NCBI GenBank assembly: GCA_003254925.1
Contig: QANZ01050747.1
Coordinates: 105,436-169,435, forward strand
Length of the DNA: 64,000 nt
Source of the DNA: Chamaecrista fasciculata
Lineage: Eukaryota; Streptophyta; Magnoliopsida; Fabales; Fabaceae
Direction: 5' to 3'
A model generated the notes under the pieces. The model worked only from the letters and a program-made list of their open reading frames with translations. It was not told where the DNA came from and made no database searches. Below, in pieces: positions 23,936 through 36,612 of this stretch (its first letter is position 1; each line of letters starts with the position of its first letter). The position numbers were made by a program, and so were the translations under genes.

Positions 23936-24877
23936 TAAACCTCTCAAAAATCAAAGCTTCAAAGCAAAGTCAAGAGCTACAAGATTTTTCAAAAAATCCT
24001 CGTTATAATCCAACATTCATATTTGACCCTAGTTATCATTTTCTTTCAAAACCCATCAAATTTACCCATCAAGCCACATTACAACCCTAAAGGATCTTCT
24101 CTTGTCAAGTGAACTCTAGTATAAACTTGATTGAAAATAGGAAAAGAAGAACAAGTCGAAGCAGTAGGGAAGGGTACAATACTTTTGAGCCTACACTCTT
24201 ATCTTTTTAAATGAACTTTATCACCTTCAGCCATGTTACAAGCCTAAAAAGTACTTGTTGAGGTACAACAAGCTTGAGCTATAAACAGGGGAAAAACCCA
24301 ATGATATCAAAAGTTTTTGTTGGGTCGTGTTCTTTCTCAAGCCTTTTAAGCATTCCACCAAAAATTACCCACTACTTTTCACTCAGCCAATTCAGGGGCA
24401 ACCACATGTTCCTCTAGCACTACCATAATCCATCCATCACAACCATATATACTTATGAAGCTCATCATGCATATACCTAGTAGTGCATCATGTTTAGTTG
24501 AATCAAAGATCATCGCACAAGACATTTTTCATATCTCGTTCAAAAAGAAAGAACAAAAGATAAAGAAACATAAAATTACTATTTACCAGTTTCAGAGATT
24601 TGTTCATATAATGAGTCTCCTCCTCTAACACTTGCACACACTATGCACTTAAATTATTTTCATCTTATCCAAGTAGAAAGATTACCATTAATTCAACCAT
24701 CAAGTTTTGTGAAAAATCAATTTTTTAAACTCAAAAATCATCTTGGGACTCATCCGATCCCCGCTTTCCTAATATTACCCATGGAGAGGCCGCACCTCCC
24801 TTCATAACCAAAGCAATTATGTCATGCAATTCAGTGAAGTTCCTAATTGAATTCTTCCAAATTCTTCCCCTTTCAAG

Positions 24878-25560
24878 CCTCATTCTGTAAGTACCCTAAC
24901 AACCCTTCATGCGAAGGTGGGTTAAGATACAGTGTCCTGACATCCCTTCATCTGAAGGTGGGACGAAATAAAAACCTCATTCTATAAGTACCCTAACAAC
25001 CTTTCATGCGAAGGTGGGGTAAGATACAGTGTCCTGACATCCCTTCATGCGAAGTTGGGACCAAATAAAAACCTCATTCTGTAAGTACCCTGACAACCCT
25101 TCATGCGAAGATGGGGTAAGATACAGTGCCCTGACATCCTTTCATGCGAAGGTGGGACCAAATAAAAACCTCAGTATGTAAGTACCCTGACAACCCTTCA
25201 TGCGAAGGTGGGGTAAGATACTGTGTCCTGACATCCCTTCATGCGAAGGTGGGACCAGATAAAGTCTCACTTTGTGAGCACCCTGACAACCCTTCATGCG
25301 AAGGTGGGGTAAGATAAAATGTCCTGACATCCCTTCATGCGAAGGTGGGACCAGATAAAATTCTCATTTGACGAGTGCCCCCAGAACCTCGAAAATGAGC
25401 ACCCTAACCATCTTCATGCGAAGATGGGGCAAGTCAAAGTCTTATTTGACGAGTACCCTCAGAACCTCGAAAACGAGCACCCAACCATCTTCATGGAAGA
25501 TGGGACAAATAGAAAATACCATTCTACAAGTACTTCTTCAAAACCTCTTCTAGCGAGCGC
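24878..25560. repeat. 97-bp tandem repeat array with paired hairpin motifs
   Basis: Units start at 24878, 24975, 25072, 25169 and 25266, an exact 97-bp step. Two more diverged units of about 80 bp follow from 25363. Each 97-bp unit holds two copies of CCTTCATGCGAAGGTGGG about 47 bp apart. CCTTC and GAAGG can pair around ATGC. The array lies directly upstream of the polypurine tract and LTR of the Gypsy fossil. Confidence 0.9.
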
Positions 25561-25736
25561 TTTTTCAAAACCTAGCCGTCGGCTAGCGCCTCCAAAGTCC
25601 AGTCATTGATTGGCTCTTCTAAATCAATTTTCGGTCTGGTCAAAATGCGTGTTCTTTTTCTTCACTTGCCCTTAAGCAAAGACTTTCGGACTATTTCTTA
25701 GTCTCTATGCATAAGAGACAAGTGAATAGGGGCAAC

Positions 25737-27865
25737 TGTAAATACCCGATTTTGATCGGGTCTTTTTGTAAATAAATAAAAGTTTTGAGCTACTTTTGCA
25801 AATAAATAAACCTATTGGGCATTCAAAATAAAATAAAAATTTTGAGTTTTCAAAGTCTTAATTTTAATAAAAATTCCCAAAAGGAAAAAAGGAGAGTCTC
25901 AAAATAAATAATAATAATAAAATAAAAAAACGAAATATAAAAATAATAAAAAAGGAAAGGTGAGGAAAATGGTGAAAGTGGCAAAGTTGGGATTGAACCC
26001 ACTCCCTCTTATCTCCTTAACCTTCCCCATGTGGGCCAAAGCCCAATACTTGTCAATGTTATGCATCAAGTTAAATTTGAGGAAGTTTTAGAATGATTAA
26101 TTCATCAAATCTTCCTTAGCCATGAAGCATACAAGAGCAAAAAGGAAATTTTTGGGGATCAATTTTAATCACATTAAATCTCTGATTTTTGACCCAAATC
26201 AATCAAATTTTTAAAATTTGATCACTAATTCCAATTTGGTGATTGAATTGATTTTTGGAGATTATTTTGTATCAATTAACATTAACTTTTGATCCATGTT
26301 GATTCTCCTTTTAAGCCTATAAATAGATGAGATGTTTGTAGGAAATGGACAACTTTTTTAGAGGAAAAAATAGAGGAAAAAAATCAGATTTTAGAGAGAG
26401 GAAATTAGAGTTTGTTTTCTCTAAACTTTAGATACAAAATCCAGTTTTGGTGAGTTCCAAACCCATCACAGATTTCTTTTGTTTTTTCTCCTATTTCTTC
26501 TTCATCTCATTCATGTTGGGTGGCTTTAAACCACCATAGGCTAGGTGTTGGGACTAGGTTGAAGGAACAATGGAGTAATCCTCCAAAGACTTTCCAATTA
26601 TTGAGAAATTCATCCAAAATTTCTATTTTTAGGATCCTGATAAGGACTAAATTGAGCATTATTTCCAGATTTTTGGACTGAACTACAATTTCTCCCATTT
26701 TCCTGTAATTTTCACAAAGAGTATGAATGTTCATCTTTCCCTGTGTTGTGCGCCGTTTCATCACTTTCTTGTAATATATTAAGTATATATATATTTATAT
26801 GTTGCTATGTATGTGTTATATTCCATTCCCCTGTGCGTGTGTATCTAGCGGCATTCATCTACATATATAAACATATATATTGTTATAATTGTATATATTG
26901 TACGTACAATAATCATTTTGCTCTCACATCTTTAACTTTGAGCAATGGTTTTGATCATGGTTTTCTCTCTAATTATTTTTTCTATTTTAAAAATACTTAG
27001 GAGAATACAATTCTATCTTGAGACTAACAATTTTAGGTCAAGATATTCATAAAATATTTTTAGACTTTATAACTCAAAATATTTTAAAATCAAGTTTAGA
27101 CTTTTAAGTCAACTTTGAGTCTACATCATTATTAAATGAGATTATTAGATCGCCCTTTAATCTCTAAAACTAACAATTTTGTTTAGGATCAAATCCTGAT
27201 ATCAAAAAATAATCAAATTCTCTTGAGCGAGTATTTCCCTAGAGAATATTAAATCCTGCAGGTACACTTGTTATCAACATGCTTTTCTATATTTTTGGGT
27301 GTTTTTATAATTATTATTTAAATACCCTAATTCTCTCACTTTCAGCAATAAAGCGAGGATTCCAGGTAAGTACTCTAACCCACTTCAAATTGCCAAATTT
27401 TTTTCGAACTACATGGCCTAACAAGGGTACGTAGGCCTTAGGTTTCGAAACTTGAGTCAAGTCTAACTTTTTCTATTTCTCTATTTTTTTATTAAATTGT
27501 TATTATGATATTTTCATGATTTGATGGTGATTGCAATTTAATATTTCTTCATCAATCTTGGTCTAGATGATGTTTGTTGTGTGATTAGGGATAATTAATT
27601 ATAAATATTTTGGCCATTTAATTTAAATAATTATTTTGGGGTAACCTTATAAGGGATTTCTAGGGTGTCTGACACCTTTCCTAGAAATTAAACGTGCTCC
27701 CGAACCCGTCTTTAGTTCAAGACCATTTTTTTCTAAAATTGCCTTATCCACCATTTTTCTTAAGGTTTTCCCCAAAATTATTTTTCCAAATTTTTCTTAT
27801 AAAATTTGGTGGCGACTCCTCTTTTTTAGTCGTAAAAGACATTCTCCGCAATGCCGGGTTCGACA
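25737..27865 (+). mobile_element. 3' LTR of the Tat/Ogre-like Gypsy fossil
   Basis: Begins TGTAAATACCCGATTTTGAT just after the purine tract 'aataggggcaac'. It most likely ends 'gccgggttcgaca' at 27865, giving TGT...ACA termini and inverted CCCG/CGGG near the ends. The length is about 2.1 kb. The right border is inferred, because a primer-site-like 'ttggtggcgactcc' near 27807 leaves an alternative. No 5' LTR is in the window. Confidence 0.6.
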
Positions 27866-27869
27866 ATAC

Positions 27870-28485
27870 TGTTAGTATAGTTAATAATTAAAGTCCCACA
27901 TTGGATAAGTTATAGAATTGAGAAGGGTATATAAATGATTGTTAATTCATTTATAATAATTGAATTATATATATATATATATATATTTATATATGTCAAA
28001 GATGGGCACTTGGGGACTTGCGGCAATTGGGCTTCTGGCCTAATTTTAATTATTATTCTTTTCGAATTGATTAATTAATTAATTAATAATTAATTCGAAT
28101 TATAAGCAGAGAAGTGCCCATTCATGAACAATCATGAACATTCATTATTTACAGAGAATTCAGTTTAATCCTGAAGAGACATGATTTTTCACTTTTAAAC
28201 AGATATGAATGTTCATTTATGAAAGGTTGTAACCTGTTATTTATGTTAGAATCTGAAAAAACAGAGCATCTCATATTCAACTTATCTTTCTCTGTTTTGT
28301 GTTCAGAAGGTGTTATAGTATTGTTGGCTATAACACCAGGCTTTGTAAATCCTGGAGGAAATCTGCCATAAACACCCAGCAGCATACAAATAGTGGGGGC
28401 TTAATTTCCTTAAGGACGGTGACCACACTATCCAAGCCTACTCTGTTTTTGTGTTCTATCAAAAGCCTATTATATTCTTCTAACA
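27870..28485. mobile_element. Solo LTR, 616 bp, probably Copia
   Basis: Starts TGTTAGTATAG and ends CTTCTAACA. A perfect 5-bp duplication AATAC flanks it (27865-27869 and 28486-28490). It sits at the very end of the Gypsy LTR. The Copia assignment rests only on LTR style: short length, TGTTAG/CTAACA ends, and an early TCCCACATTGG motif. Confidence 0.78.
27893..27935 (+). promoter_or_regulatory. USE-like plus TATA arrangement in the solo LTR
   Basis: GTCCCACATTG (27893-27903) differs by one base from the plant snRNA upstream sequence element RTCCCACATCG. It is followed after 24 bp by TATATAAA (27928). That gap matches the Pol III-type spacing of plant snRNA genes. The motif is frequent in plant LTRs, so it is more likely an LTR promoter part than an snRNA gene. 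Confidence 0.45.
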
Positions 28486-28490
28486 AATAC

Positions 28491-29060
28491 CCCAACCCCT
28501 AACTAATTACAGAAAAATCTAGAATGTTTGTCATCTTTAACAAACAGGTTCTTAGAAGTCATTAACAACCTTCCTTCTCTTACCCTAAAACATCACTACC
28601 ACACTTCATCATCGTCGTCCACTTTATCCTCGTTTCCGTCGACATGGTCCTTCTCATCGTTCTCAGCTTCCTGATCTCCCCTAAATTACGTCATTCTCAT
28701 CCCTTTTTCGTCCCTTACAACCAGCTCTCTCACACATCTTCTCTATTTTGTAGGGTTTTGAAGTTACTTTACTTCACAATTTCGACGACCACGATGGTAC
28801 CGCCACCGGAGATTGTGTGTTAACGCTTGGAGGTAGAGTTTGCGTGTGGTTGCTGGAATTGTGAAAAATAGAGGGGAGAGATTTTTCGGGTTTCTCAATT
28901 GCAGGGACCAGTTCGTTAAAGATAACAAACATTCTGGATTGTTCAGTAATTACTTAAAGACTCGTGTGCAAGAAAAATCTTGAGAGAGTGAAGGATTTCT
29001 AAATAATGAAAACTAAAAGACCTTAAAACAAAAAAAAAAGTCAAGTTGGGGTATAATTGA
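28491..29060. mobile_element. Inverted-repeat element with a GC-richer interior
   Basis: 'aatctagaatgtttgtcatc' at about 28517 is the near reverse complement of 'gataacaaacattctggatt' at about 28921. Outer blocks 'ccccaacc' and 'gttgggg' at about 29045 may extend the pairing. The interior (about 28575-28900) has coding-like composition with CGACGACCACGATGG, but I recognise no protein. The left border seems cut by the Gypsy LTR. Confidence 0.5.
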
Positions 29061-31388
29061 CTAAAATGTAAAATGTTGGGGTTATAATTGACAAAAAAAA
29101 ACATTGTGGGTATAACTATAAATGACCCTATAATATATATTATTGTATCATATATATTTAGTATTAATGTAATATATATTAGATAGATTAATATAGTGAA
29201 ATATATGAAAAAAATTCATTTTAATATAGCATATTAGGCTATGGATACCGGGTATCACATATTGAATATAACTATATAAGTATTCAACATCTAGTATCTA
29301 TAATTTTTGAGTTTTTTTTTTAGTATTGAGCATATTCAAATTCATATATAAAAAACTATGTAATTTTTTTGGCTTTAGATAGTGCAAAATTGAGCGAGTA
29401 TTCGCCCATTATTAATCCTAATTCCACTTCATTTTGAAATAAACTTTTATACTACAAATATAACGTAGAATTAGTTAACATAGAGTTAATTATTATACAT
29501 ATTCTTTTGAAGTTACATATAATTTTTTTTGGAGTTGTCTACCTGGTGTCTCGATTAATTAAAATTCGATACGCATCGCATACTTGATTATGAAGGCAAA
29601 ATATTTTAATATGGATAACTGCATTTACAATGTCTCAAACTACTTTGATTAAGCAATAGTAAGCTTCTTATTATTTGGACCAATCAATTGTTAACACCTA
29701 AAATTTAACCATTAGTTTAACCAGTTCTATCTCTTGTATATAAACCCTTCATGAATAATATTTGGAGACACACGTATGCACACATTCAAAAACTCAAAAA
29801 TGTGATCTAATTTTGTCATGGTATAGCCTATTTATGGGAGAGGCTGCACAGTGTGTAGACGAGGATGCCATGTGTTCGATGATGTGGTGTTTGGGGGAGG
29901 ATGAGATAGTTCTCCAAGGATGATCGCTACAAAAGAAGAGATAAAAAAATTACATTGTAAAAAGTTTGTAATTTTTTTTTTGTGTAAAAATAATATCAAA
30001 GAGAATTTTTAATATTTTTTTGTACAAAGTTTATAACAAGAAGGCTTTTCAATTCTTTTGTGCTAAAATTAGATTGAGAACGAAGGTTTCAAATAATTTT
30101 TGTCCAAAACTTTGATTGAGGAGAGTTTGCAATTTCATTGTGCAAAAATGGCATATAGTGAAGTTATATCTAGTAGAAATGTTATAGCATTGGGGCACTC
30201 AACTAAGTTATTCAATAGTTTTTTTGGGATTCTTTGGGAAATGAGAATTCAACATTTTTTTTTTTTCAAATGGGAGATACTTGCACCATCATGAGGGGAG
30301 TATTACGAATATCAAGTAGAGTGTTATCCCAATTTCTTTCGAAGTATGCTGCCTATAGTTTAGCAATTAGATAGAGTAGGTTAAAGTTTTATCTTATCCT
30401 TCTTTTCTAGGTATGACAATTTTTTAGGTTAGGGTACTTATCGATATTTGTTCGAAAAAATTAATCGATATTTGTTGAATATCAAATATTATATTGGAGA
30501 GGGTTCAGTGAGTGAAAATTAAATATTACCCTCGAATATTCTTTATCCGTCCAAAATGAACGGATAGTTAGGGTATCCTATATGCAGTACCCAATTCCTT
30601 ATTTAATTTTTTATATTTATATTCACTTTAATATTTTATATATAATTAATTAAGTTTATTTAATTAGATTTACATATATTTTTTACATACTCATTTTATT
30701 TAGTTATTTTATATTTATTTTTTCATTTTAAAACAAATTTAAAATATAAATCAATTATAATTTAATTTATTTATGTTAGTTGATGAATATTGGATGTTAG
30801 ATACGTGATATATCCCTTTCCTAAAATAAGATATTGATCAGACCAATTCCCACCATGTTATCAAAGGTTTTTCATAATGTTTTATAATGATTTGTGAACT
30901 TAGTAGGGTAGTTTTAGCCTCTAGATGTTTTAATTAGAGTTATATAGTTCACAATTGTAATTTGGTTGCTTTTATCGTCTTAAATTGTAATTTTCTTAGG
31001 TTTTAATTATTGATTTGTGATTGATCTTTGTAGCTTGAGATTTTACACATTTTCATGCATGTTATGATTGTAGGTTTGATGGAGCTAAATTCCACGAGAA
31101 TCGCATGGAAGAAGCCGGAGCACGAAGAGCACTAAGTTGGGACCAAAGCAGGAAATGTTTAAAGCTGCTAAAATATCTTCGCCAGATCAATTCGTCGAAT
31201 GACTATCTAGCGAACTAAATTGGCGAGCATAATTCTGTTGTGCGTTTTAATTTATCCAAACTCGTTTCCATTGCTTTCTTGACCCGATCCATCTCCAAAC
31301 CCACTTGAAATTTTACCTATTTTTAGTAAGAAACCTTCACTTTGGAAGAGAAGGCCATCCACACTCAATTCCACCATTGTCCACCTCT
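29061..31388. other. AT-rich intergenic DNA, no gene seen
   Basis: 'gtataattgac' repeats occur near 29050-29110 and resemble those at 63780-63830. The stretch 31080-31260 has more even composition and may be part of an old repeat. No coding or RNA gene was recognised. Confidence 0.5.
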
Positions 31389-31837
31389 AGGGTGAACAAA
31401 ACCTGGCCCGGACCATCAACTCGGTCACTACGGGCTGGGCCAGGTCCTGGATCTAGCTCTTTTAGGCCCGGCCCGGCCTGGGGTATACCCATTATTTATA
31501 TATATATATATATATATTCTTTTACAATATTCTTTTTTATTGTAGAAAATATATATGTATTATTATTTTTATTAATTGTATATTAAAAAAACACATAAAA
31601 TGTATACTTAATCTCAATTGAATATATTCTTTTAACAAATAAATCAAATTAAATATTTTTAATAATAAAAACTTCACTAAAACGATCCAAAATTAATTTT
31701 TTGATCAATATATACAAGTTAAAAATCATATAAAATAAATAAATAATAAAACTTTTAGAAAAAAATATTTGACCCAGTGGCCCCGGCCCAACTTGGCTCT
31801 GGCCAAAACCTCGTCCAGTCAAGCCCGTGTGCACCCT
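31389..31837. mobile_element. hAT-like MITE, degraded
   Basis: The left end AGGGTGAACAAAACCTGGCCC and right end GGGCC...CCGTGTGCACCCT are roughly inverted and rich in GGCCCGG subterminal blocks around an AT-rich centre. No 8-bp duplication is clear, so the class is tentative. Confidence 0.45.
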
Positions 31838-32092
31838 TATCAGTATTATCCGAAAAAATTAGCTATTTTTATCAGTATTATATATCCTATTAACCAAAAA
31901 AAGAAAAAGAGTTTCTTGAAATGAGAAACGAACAGAAAATGAATTGATTGAGCCAGATGGTTTACGCGTAGGGTATATTTTGTTTGGCCAATACAGAAAG
32001 GAAAGAAGCTTTAAAAAAGTGATGTACAAACAAAAGTGAGGATTGCTTGTTAATTAGTGAGAAACTGGTAGGACCAAACAAACAAATCAAGT

Positions 32093-32128
<36 letters not shown>

Positions 32129-33308
32129 NTTAGTCTCTAATTTTTTCATACACTATTTCTGTTTAAAAAAAAAGGAAAAAAAAACTAACTTTAATTTCCT
32201 AACAGTTTTACTCTTTTGTATTAAGGTCCTTCCTTTTTTAGAGATGAAAGTTAAATTTTTTTTCCGTTTTATAATAGAAAAAAATGATGGAAAAGAGTCA
32301 AGGACTAACGGTAAAACTTTTTAGAAATTTTAGCGATCAAATCAAAATGAAACAAAAAAAAAACTTAAAGGATCAAAACGAAACTTTGAACAAACATGAG
32401 AGACCAAAATAAAACTTTGGCCTATTAAATAAGACTTTGGCCTATTATTATTATTGTTATTGTTATTGGTAAAGAAAATATCATCAACTAAAATTTTATC
32501 TTTTAATTTAGTCTCTTACATATTTATATATTTTTTCAAGTTAATTGCTCATACATCTTTGAGTTTAATTGCTCATATTATTATTATTATCATCATCATC
32601 ATCAATGTTAATCTCTATATTGAATTTTGTATGGACCTAAATATCCCTAGAACTCTTTAAGCCAAAGCAAATCAAAGGACAAAGGGTGTCATAATTAATA
32701 CTAAACTCCAAAGTTGTTGTATCCAGCTGTCTTCAACATTCAACTCTAAAACAAAGGAAACGTGAATTATATATACCACTACAGGTAATAGGATCTCAAT
32801 CATATTATTAGCAATATTCTTCTTTGATTGTAATCAACTAAATATAATAAATAATTTTATACTTTTATTATTAGAAAAAACAATCTTTCCCTTAAACATA
32901 TATTTGTTGAACTACATGGAAAAACAAAAGCCAAGGGAGCATGTTTATCGGGTGCTTTATATTGTCCCATGTGGAGAATATTATATATGTAATGTTAGTG
33001 GTTGACAAATATTATTTCAGAATTAAGATCATATATATATATATATATATATAATATCAACCCTAGCTAACAAATATGAGCACGTTAGCCTATATATTAT
33101 GCATTATATTTCTTTATTTCATATTCCTCTCTTTTTTTCCCTAAGATTTCAAAACATTCATGTAATTTATTCGAAATAGCAAGTCTGTCTCTGCACCATT
33201 GACTTAACGCATTATTTGACCTCGAAATTAACTAGACAGAAGGCTCTATTTTAGTGATGATAAAAATGTCCTGATTTAATGGAGATTCATTTCAGAAGTT
33301 TTATTTTA
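31838..33308. other. Intergenic DNA with microsatellites and a TIR fragment
   Basis: A long TA microsatellite at 32095-32128 ends in a single N (32129). 32215-32445 holds right-arm text ('gagaccaaaataaaa' and two copies of 'actttggcctatta') related to the element at 3002, without a full partner. Further TA runs occur at about 33030. No gene was found. Confidence 0.5.
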
Positions 33309-33668
33309 GGGTAAATTACACTTTGGTACCCTGTGGTTTGACCCTATTTCATTTTGGTACTCTGTGGTTTGAAACCTGACACTTTGGTACCCTATAGTAT
33401 TCTCCATTAACACTTTGGTACCCTTTGGAGCTATTTTGTAATTTTAACCATAAAAAATTTTGCAAAAATTATATATTGACCCCAAAATTTTTTAAAATTT
33501 TTTCATTTTAGTCCTTAAATAATATGTATCTAGGGACCTATTTGTAATTTTTTGGGGTCAATATGTAATTTTTGCAAAATTTGTTATGGTTAAAATTACA
33601 AAATAGCTCCAAAGGGTACCAAAGTGTTAATGGAGAATATCACAGGGTACTAAAGTGTTATTTACCCT
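33309..33668. mobile_element. MITE family B, copy 1
   Basis: Starts 'gggtaaattacactttggta' and ends 'ctaaagtgttatttaccct'. CTTTGGTACCCT-type blocks recur at about 30-bp steps. It shares both arms and the 'aaatagctccaaagggtacc' block with the copies at 36872 and 47044. Its target duplication is not clear. Confidence 0.75.
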
Positions 33669-33749
33669 AATTAAAAAATTAAGGATTTTTTTTTTAATTA
33701 TTTTTCATAGTTATGATATTTTTAACCTAGGAAATCAGGAGGCTCCTTT

Positions 33750-34590
33750 GATATACAAATAGCCTTTGATATACAAATGACCTTCTTAATCATTCAGACT
33801 ATTCTTGGGACCTTGAGAAAATCAAGCTAGTCTTTTCTGATCAAGATGCCATTTCGCTAGTTAATACGCCGGGACAGATGGATTTGTTCCAGATTCGTTT
33901 TGTTGGACCCCTGTTGCCACCAAGTCGTATTCCACTGCTAAAGGTTTTGACCTTCTCTGTCGGATGTACTATCTGGAGCTGGAGGACTAAAGCTCCCATG
34001 AGGGTGTTGTTAACTACGTGGAAGATTTTTCCTAATGCCATCCCGACCTTCTCTAACCTTAACCACCATCATCTCCGTTGTGATATTGTGTGTCTGTTCT
34101 GTGGTACTTTGGATGATTCTGCCTCTCACACGTTCCTGCAGTGCAGCTTCGCCAAAGCAGTTTAGTTCGACTTGCCTTTCTCTCTATCAGGACGAGAATG
34201 AGGGGTTTGCAGTTTCAAAAGTGGTTGAGGTCTTGGATAAACCGTTGGAGGAGGAACCGTTCTCTCTTATACGAGACGTGACTCACTATTTTGGTTGGAC
34301 TTGATGTGATTTGGAGAATCAGAAACAAAAAGGTTTGGAAGAACTCAAAGGTTGACCCGTCTACAACTATTAAGTCCACCCAATCTTCTGCCGCGTTTTA
34401 TGTTAATGTTTTTAAGGGTTGTAATCCTTTGCCTGCTAACTTTATGAATGCGGTTGAGTTTATCGCATCTTCGAGTAATGGCCCGGGTAACCCCATGGTC
34501 CATGGACTCTCATATCGTGGTGGCTTCATCCAATGGGTAGACTGCCCTGTGTTTTATAGCTTATTTTTATTTATGTTTAAAATTTGATTC
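33750..34590 (+). mobile_element. LINE remnant: zf-RVT region and downstream
   Basis: The frame 33878-34165 reads WSWRTKAPMRVLLTTWK and CDIVCLFCGTLDDSASHTF, the zinc-binding region found after reverse transcriptase in plant LINEs. In another frame, 34291-34587 continues with VIWRIRNKKVWKNSK, the text that normally follows. No reverse transcriptase core and no A-tail are visible. The copy is old and broken in several places. Confidence 0.7.
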
Positions 34591-35568
34591 AAGTTTCAAA
34601 ATTCATAACTTACTCAATAGCATACATATATTTTTATTTTAGAAAATTGTAATTTTTTTACATGATAAAACAAATTAATTCTTTCATAATTTATAAATAA
34701 AATTAATAATATATTATTGAAAAATATTGAAGTTCAATTAAATTTACTTCAAATATAAATAAAAAAATTCAGAATTATAATAATTATTATCTAATTATAA
34801 TAAATAGTTTATAATAATAATCCAATTCTAATAAATAATTTTATAAAAAAAGAATTAAAATAAACAAAATTAAAATATACTTTAGGATTTCAAACATTAA
34901 TTGTAAAAAGTAAAATAAATATTGATTAAGAATATAGGGAAAATGTTTGAAGTAAAGATAATTCAGTCATTTGATTCTAGTGAAAATAATCTCATCTTTT
35001 GAAAATACAATATTCTCACCTTTTTAGTTGAGAATAAAATTCTGAAGATTCATAAACATTAAATAATTCTTAGGATTATAACATTTTTATAATTAATTTT
35101 TCAACCCATGCGTCAAATTTCTCAAACAAGATATTAAATTAATTCAATTTTTATAATTTCGAAACTATTTTTTTAATTTGCTGTCCTTAGGAAATTTTTA
35201 CACAGTTCAACTAATTTAAAATAGAGTCAAAAGTAAAGGTAGCCTAGTGGAATGTGAAGTTTCCAAGCTAGCTGTCATGTTGAATTAATAGAAAAGAATA
35301 AAGAGTGTGATATAAGTGGAGATTATTCATACGTTTGAAGGTCAATTTTATTAATGTGTTTCCAATTAATGGTTGAAAAAGGAGTTGAAGCATATGATCT
35401 GGCCACAATGGTATTGAGTACTATTTGCGTGCCCTAATTTGCAATTTGGAATACAGTGCATGTGTGAATCAAATTATGAATTTGCTGGCTGTTTTCATCG
35501 TAATGAACAAGTCATATGGACGGACGATCAAGGACCACCCATACCTAATTAATTGTACATTTAACTCA
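34591..35568. other. AT-rich intergenic DNA, no gene seen
   Basis: Very AT-rich to about 35200. No coding frame, RNA gene or paired repeat arm was found. Confidence 0.55.
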
Positions 35569-35577
35569 TTATTATAA

Positions 35578-36612
35578 GGGTAAAATGCACTTTAGTACTC
35601 TGTGGTTAGGACCAAATTCATTTTGGTATCTTGAAAGACAAAATTTGACACTTTGGTACCCTGAGGTTTGTGCTGTTAGCACCTTGGTACCCTGTGGTTA
35701 TTTTCTGTCAAGATTTAACGGAAAACTGTTAGCACTTTTACAAAAATTACAAAATGCCCCCAAATAGTTTCAAAGTTTTCAAAAATGTCCTTAGATCATC
35801 ATATTTGAGGACTAAAATGAAAATAATAACAAAATTTTGGGGTCAAACTGTAATTATGAAAAAATTGAAAAAGAATAAAATTACAGATTAGTCCTAAATA
35901 TGGAAAATAAAATGCATTTTAGTCCTAAAACTACGTGGTTTGATGGTAAGAAAATAAACTTTATAAAATTTTGGCAAAAATTACAAAATGCCCTCAAATA
36001 GTTTCACAATTTACATAAAAAGTCCCTATATCATGATATTTGAGGACTAAAATAAAAATTACAAAAACTTTTTGGGGACAACTGTAATTTTGGAAAATAG
36101 AAAAAAAGAGATAATTACATATCAGTCCTAAATTTGGAAAATAAATGCAATTTAGTCCTATCCATATTCAAATATTTAGTCCTACCCATATTCAAATACA
36201 ACTACTTAAATGAAATTTTGAAAGTAAACTTCAATAATTTGTAGAATATTTCCATGAATCAATTTACAAATTAAATAATTAATATTTAGTTTCACTCCAT
36301 CAATTTATTATAGTTTATTGTATTTTGATTTGTTTTACCAATTGGAGAGGACCTAAATGCACAAAATAAATCTTGGTGAAGAGTGAAATATGGTTTAAGC
36401 AGCAATAGAAACTAACAGATAAGATATAATAGAAATCAACGGCTAAGAATGAGTCAAGTCAGCACTTTTGTTAAATCTTGACGGAAAATAAGCACAGAGT
36501 ACCAAAGTGCTAACGACGCAAACCTCAGGGGTACCAAAATGTCAAATTTTGTCTTTTAAGGTACCAAAGTGGATTCGGTCCTAACCACGGGGTACCAAAG
36601 AGCATTTTACCC
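35578..36612. mobile_element. Long inverted-repeat element (family C), Mutator-like
   Basis: Starts GGGTAAAATGCACTTTAG and ends GAGCATTTTACCC. A perfect 9-bp duplication TTATTATAA flanks it at 35569-35577 and 36613-36621. The arms carry TTGGTACC-like octamers at steps of 31, 30 and 31 bp. The interior has repeated 'tttagtcct' blocks and no transposase. It is non-autonomous and looks whole. Confidence 0.85.

Larger units (their letters stand above)
20179..25736 (+). mobile_element. Internal 3' spacer of a Tat/Ogre-like Ty3/Gypsy fossil
   Basis: The two parts, 20179-21862 and 23936-25736, have similar A-rich, non-coding text with repeated 'tttcaaaa' patches. They are separated by a large solo LTR. 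They lead into a tandem repeat array, a purine-rich 'gtgaataggggc' tract and then an LTR start. A long non-coding 3' region with tandem repeats before the LTR is typical of the Tat/Ogre lineage. No gag or pol text was recognised, so the left limit is uncertain and the fossil is only a 3' part. Confidence 0.55.

Noticed and set aside
24878-25560. CRISPR-like regular repeat
   Set aside because: The 97-bp units are contiguous with no unique spacers, in a plant genome, and adjoin a Gypsy purine tract.
25337-25609. Open frames across the tandem repeat
   Set aside because: Repeat-driven openness; the translated text only mirrors the 97-bp unit.
25980-26010. tRNA-B-box-like 'gggattgaacccac'
   Set aside because: No tRNA cloverleaf or A box around it; it lies inside the Gypsy LTR.
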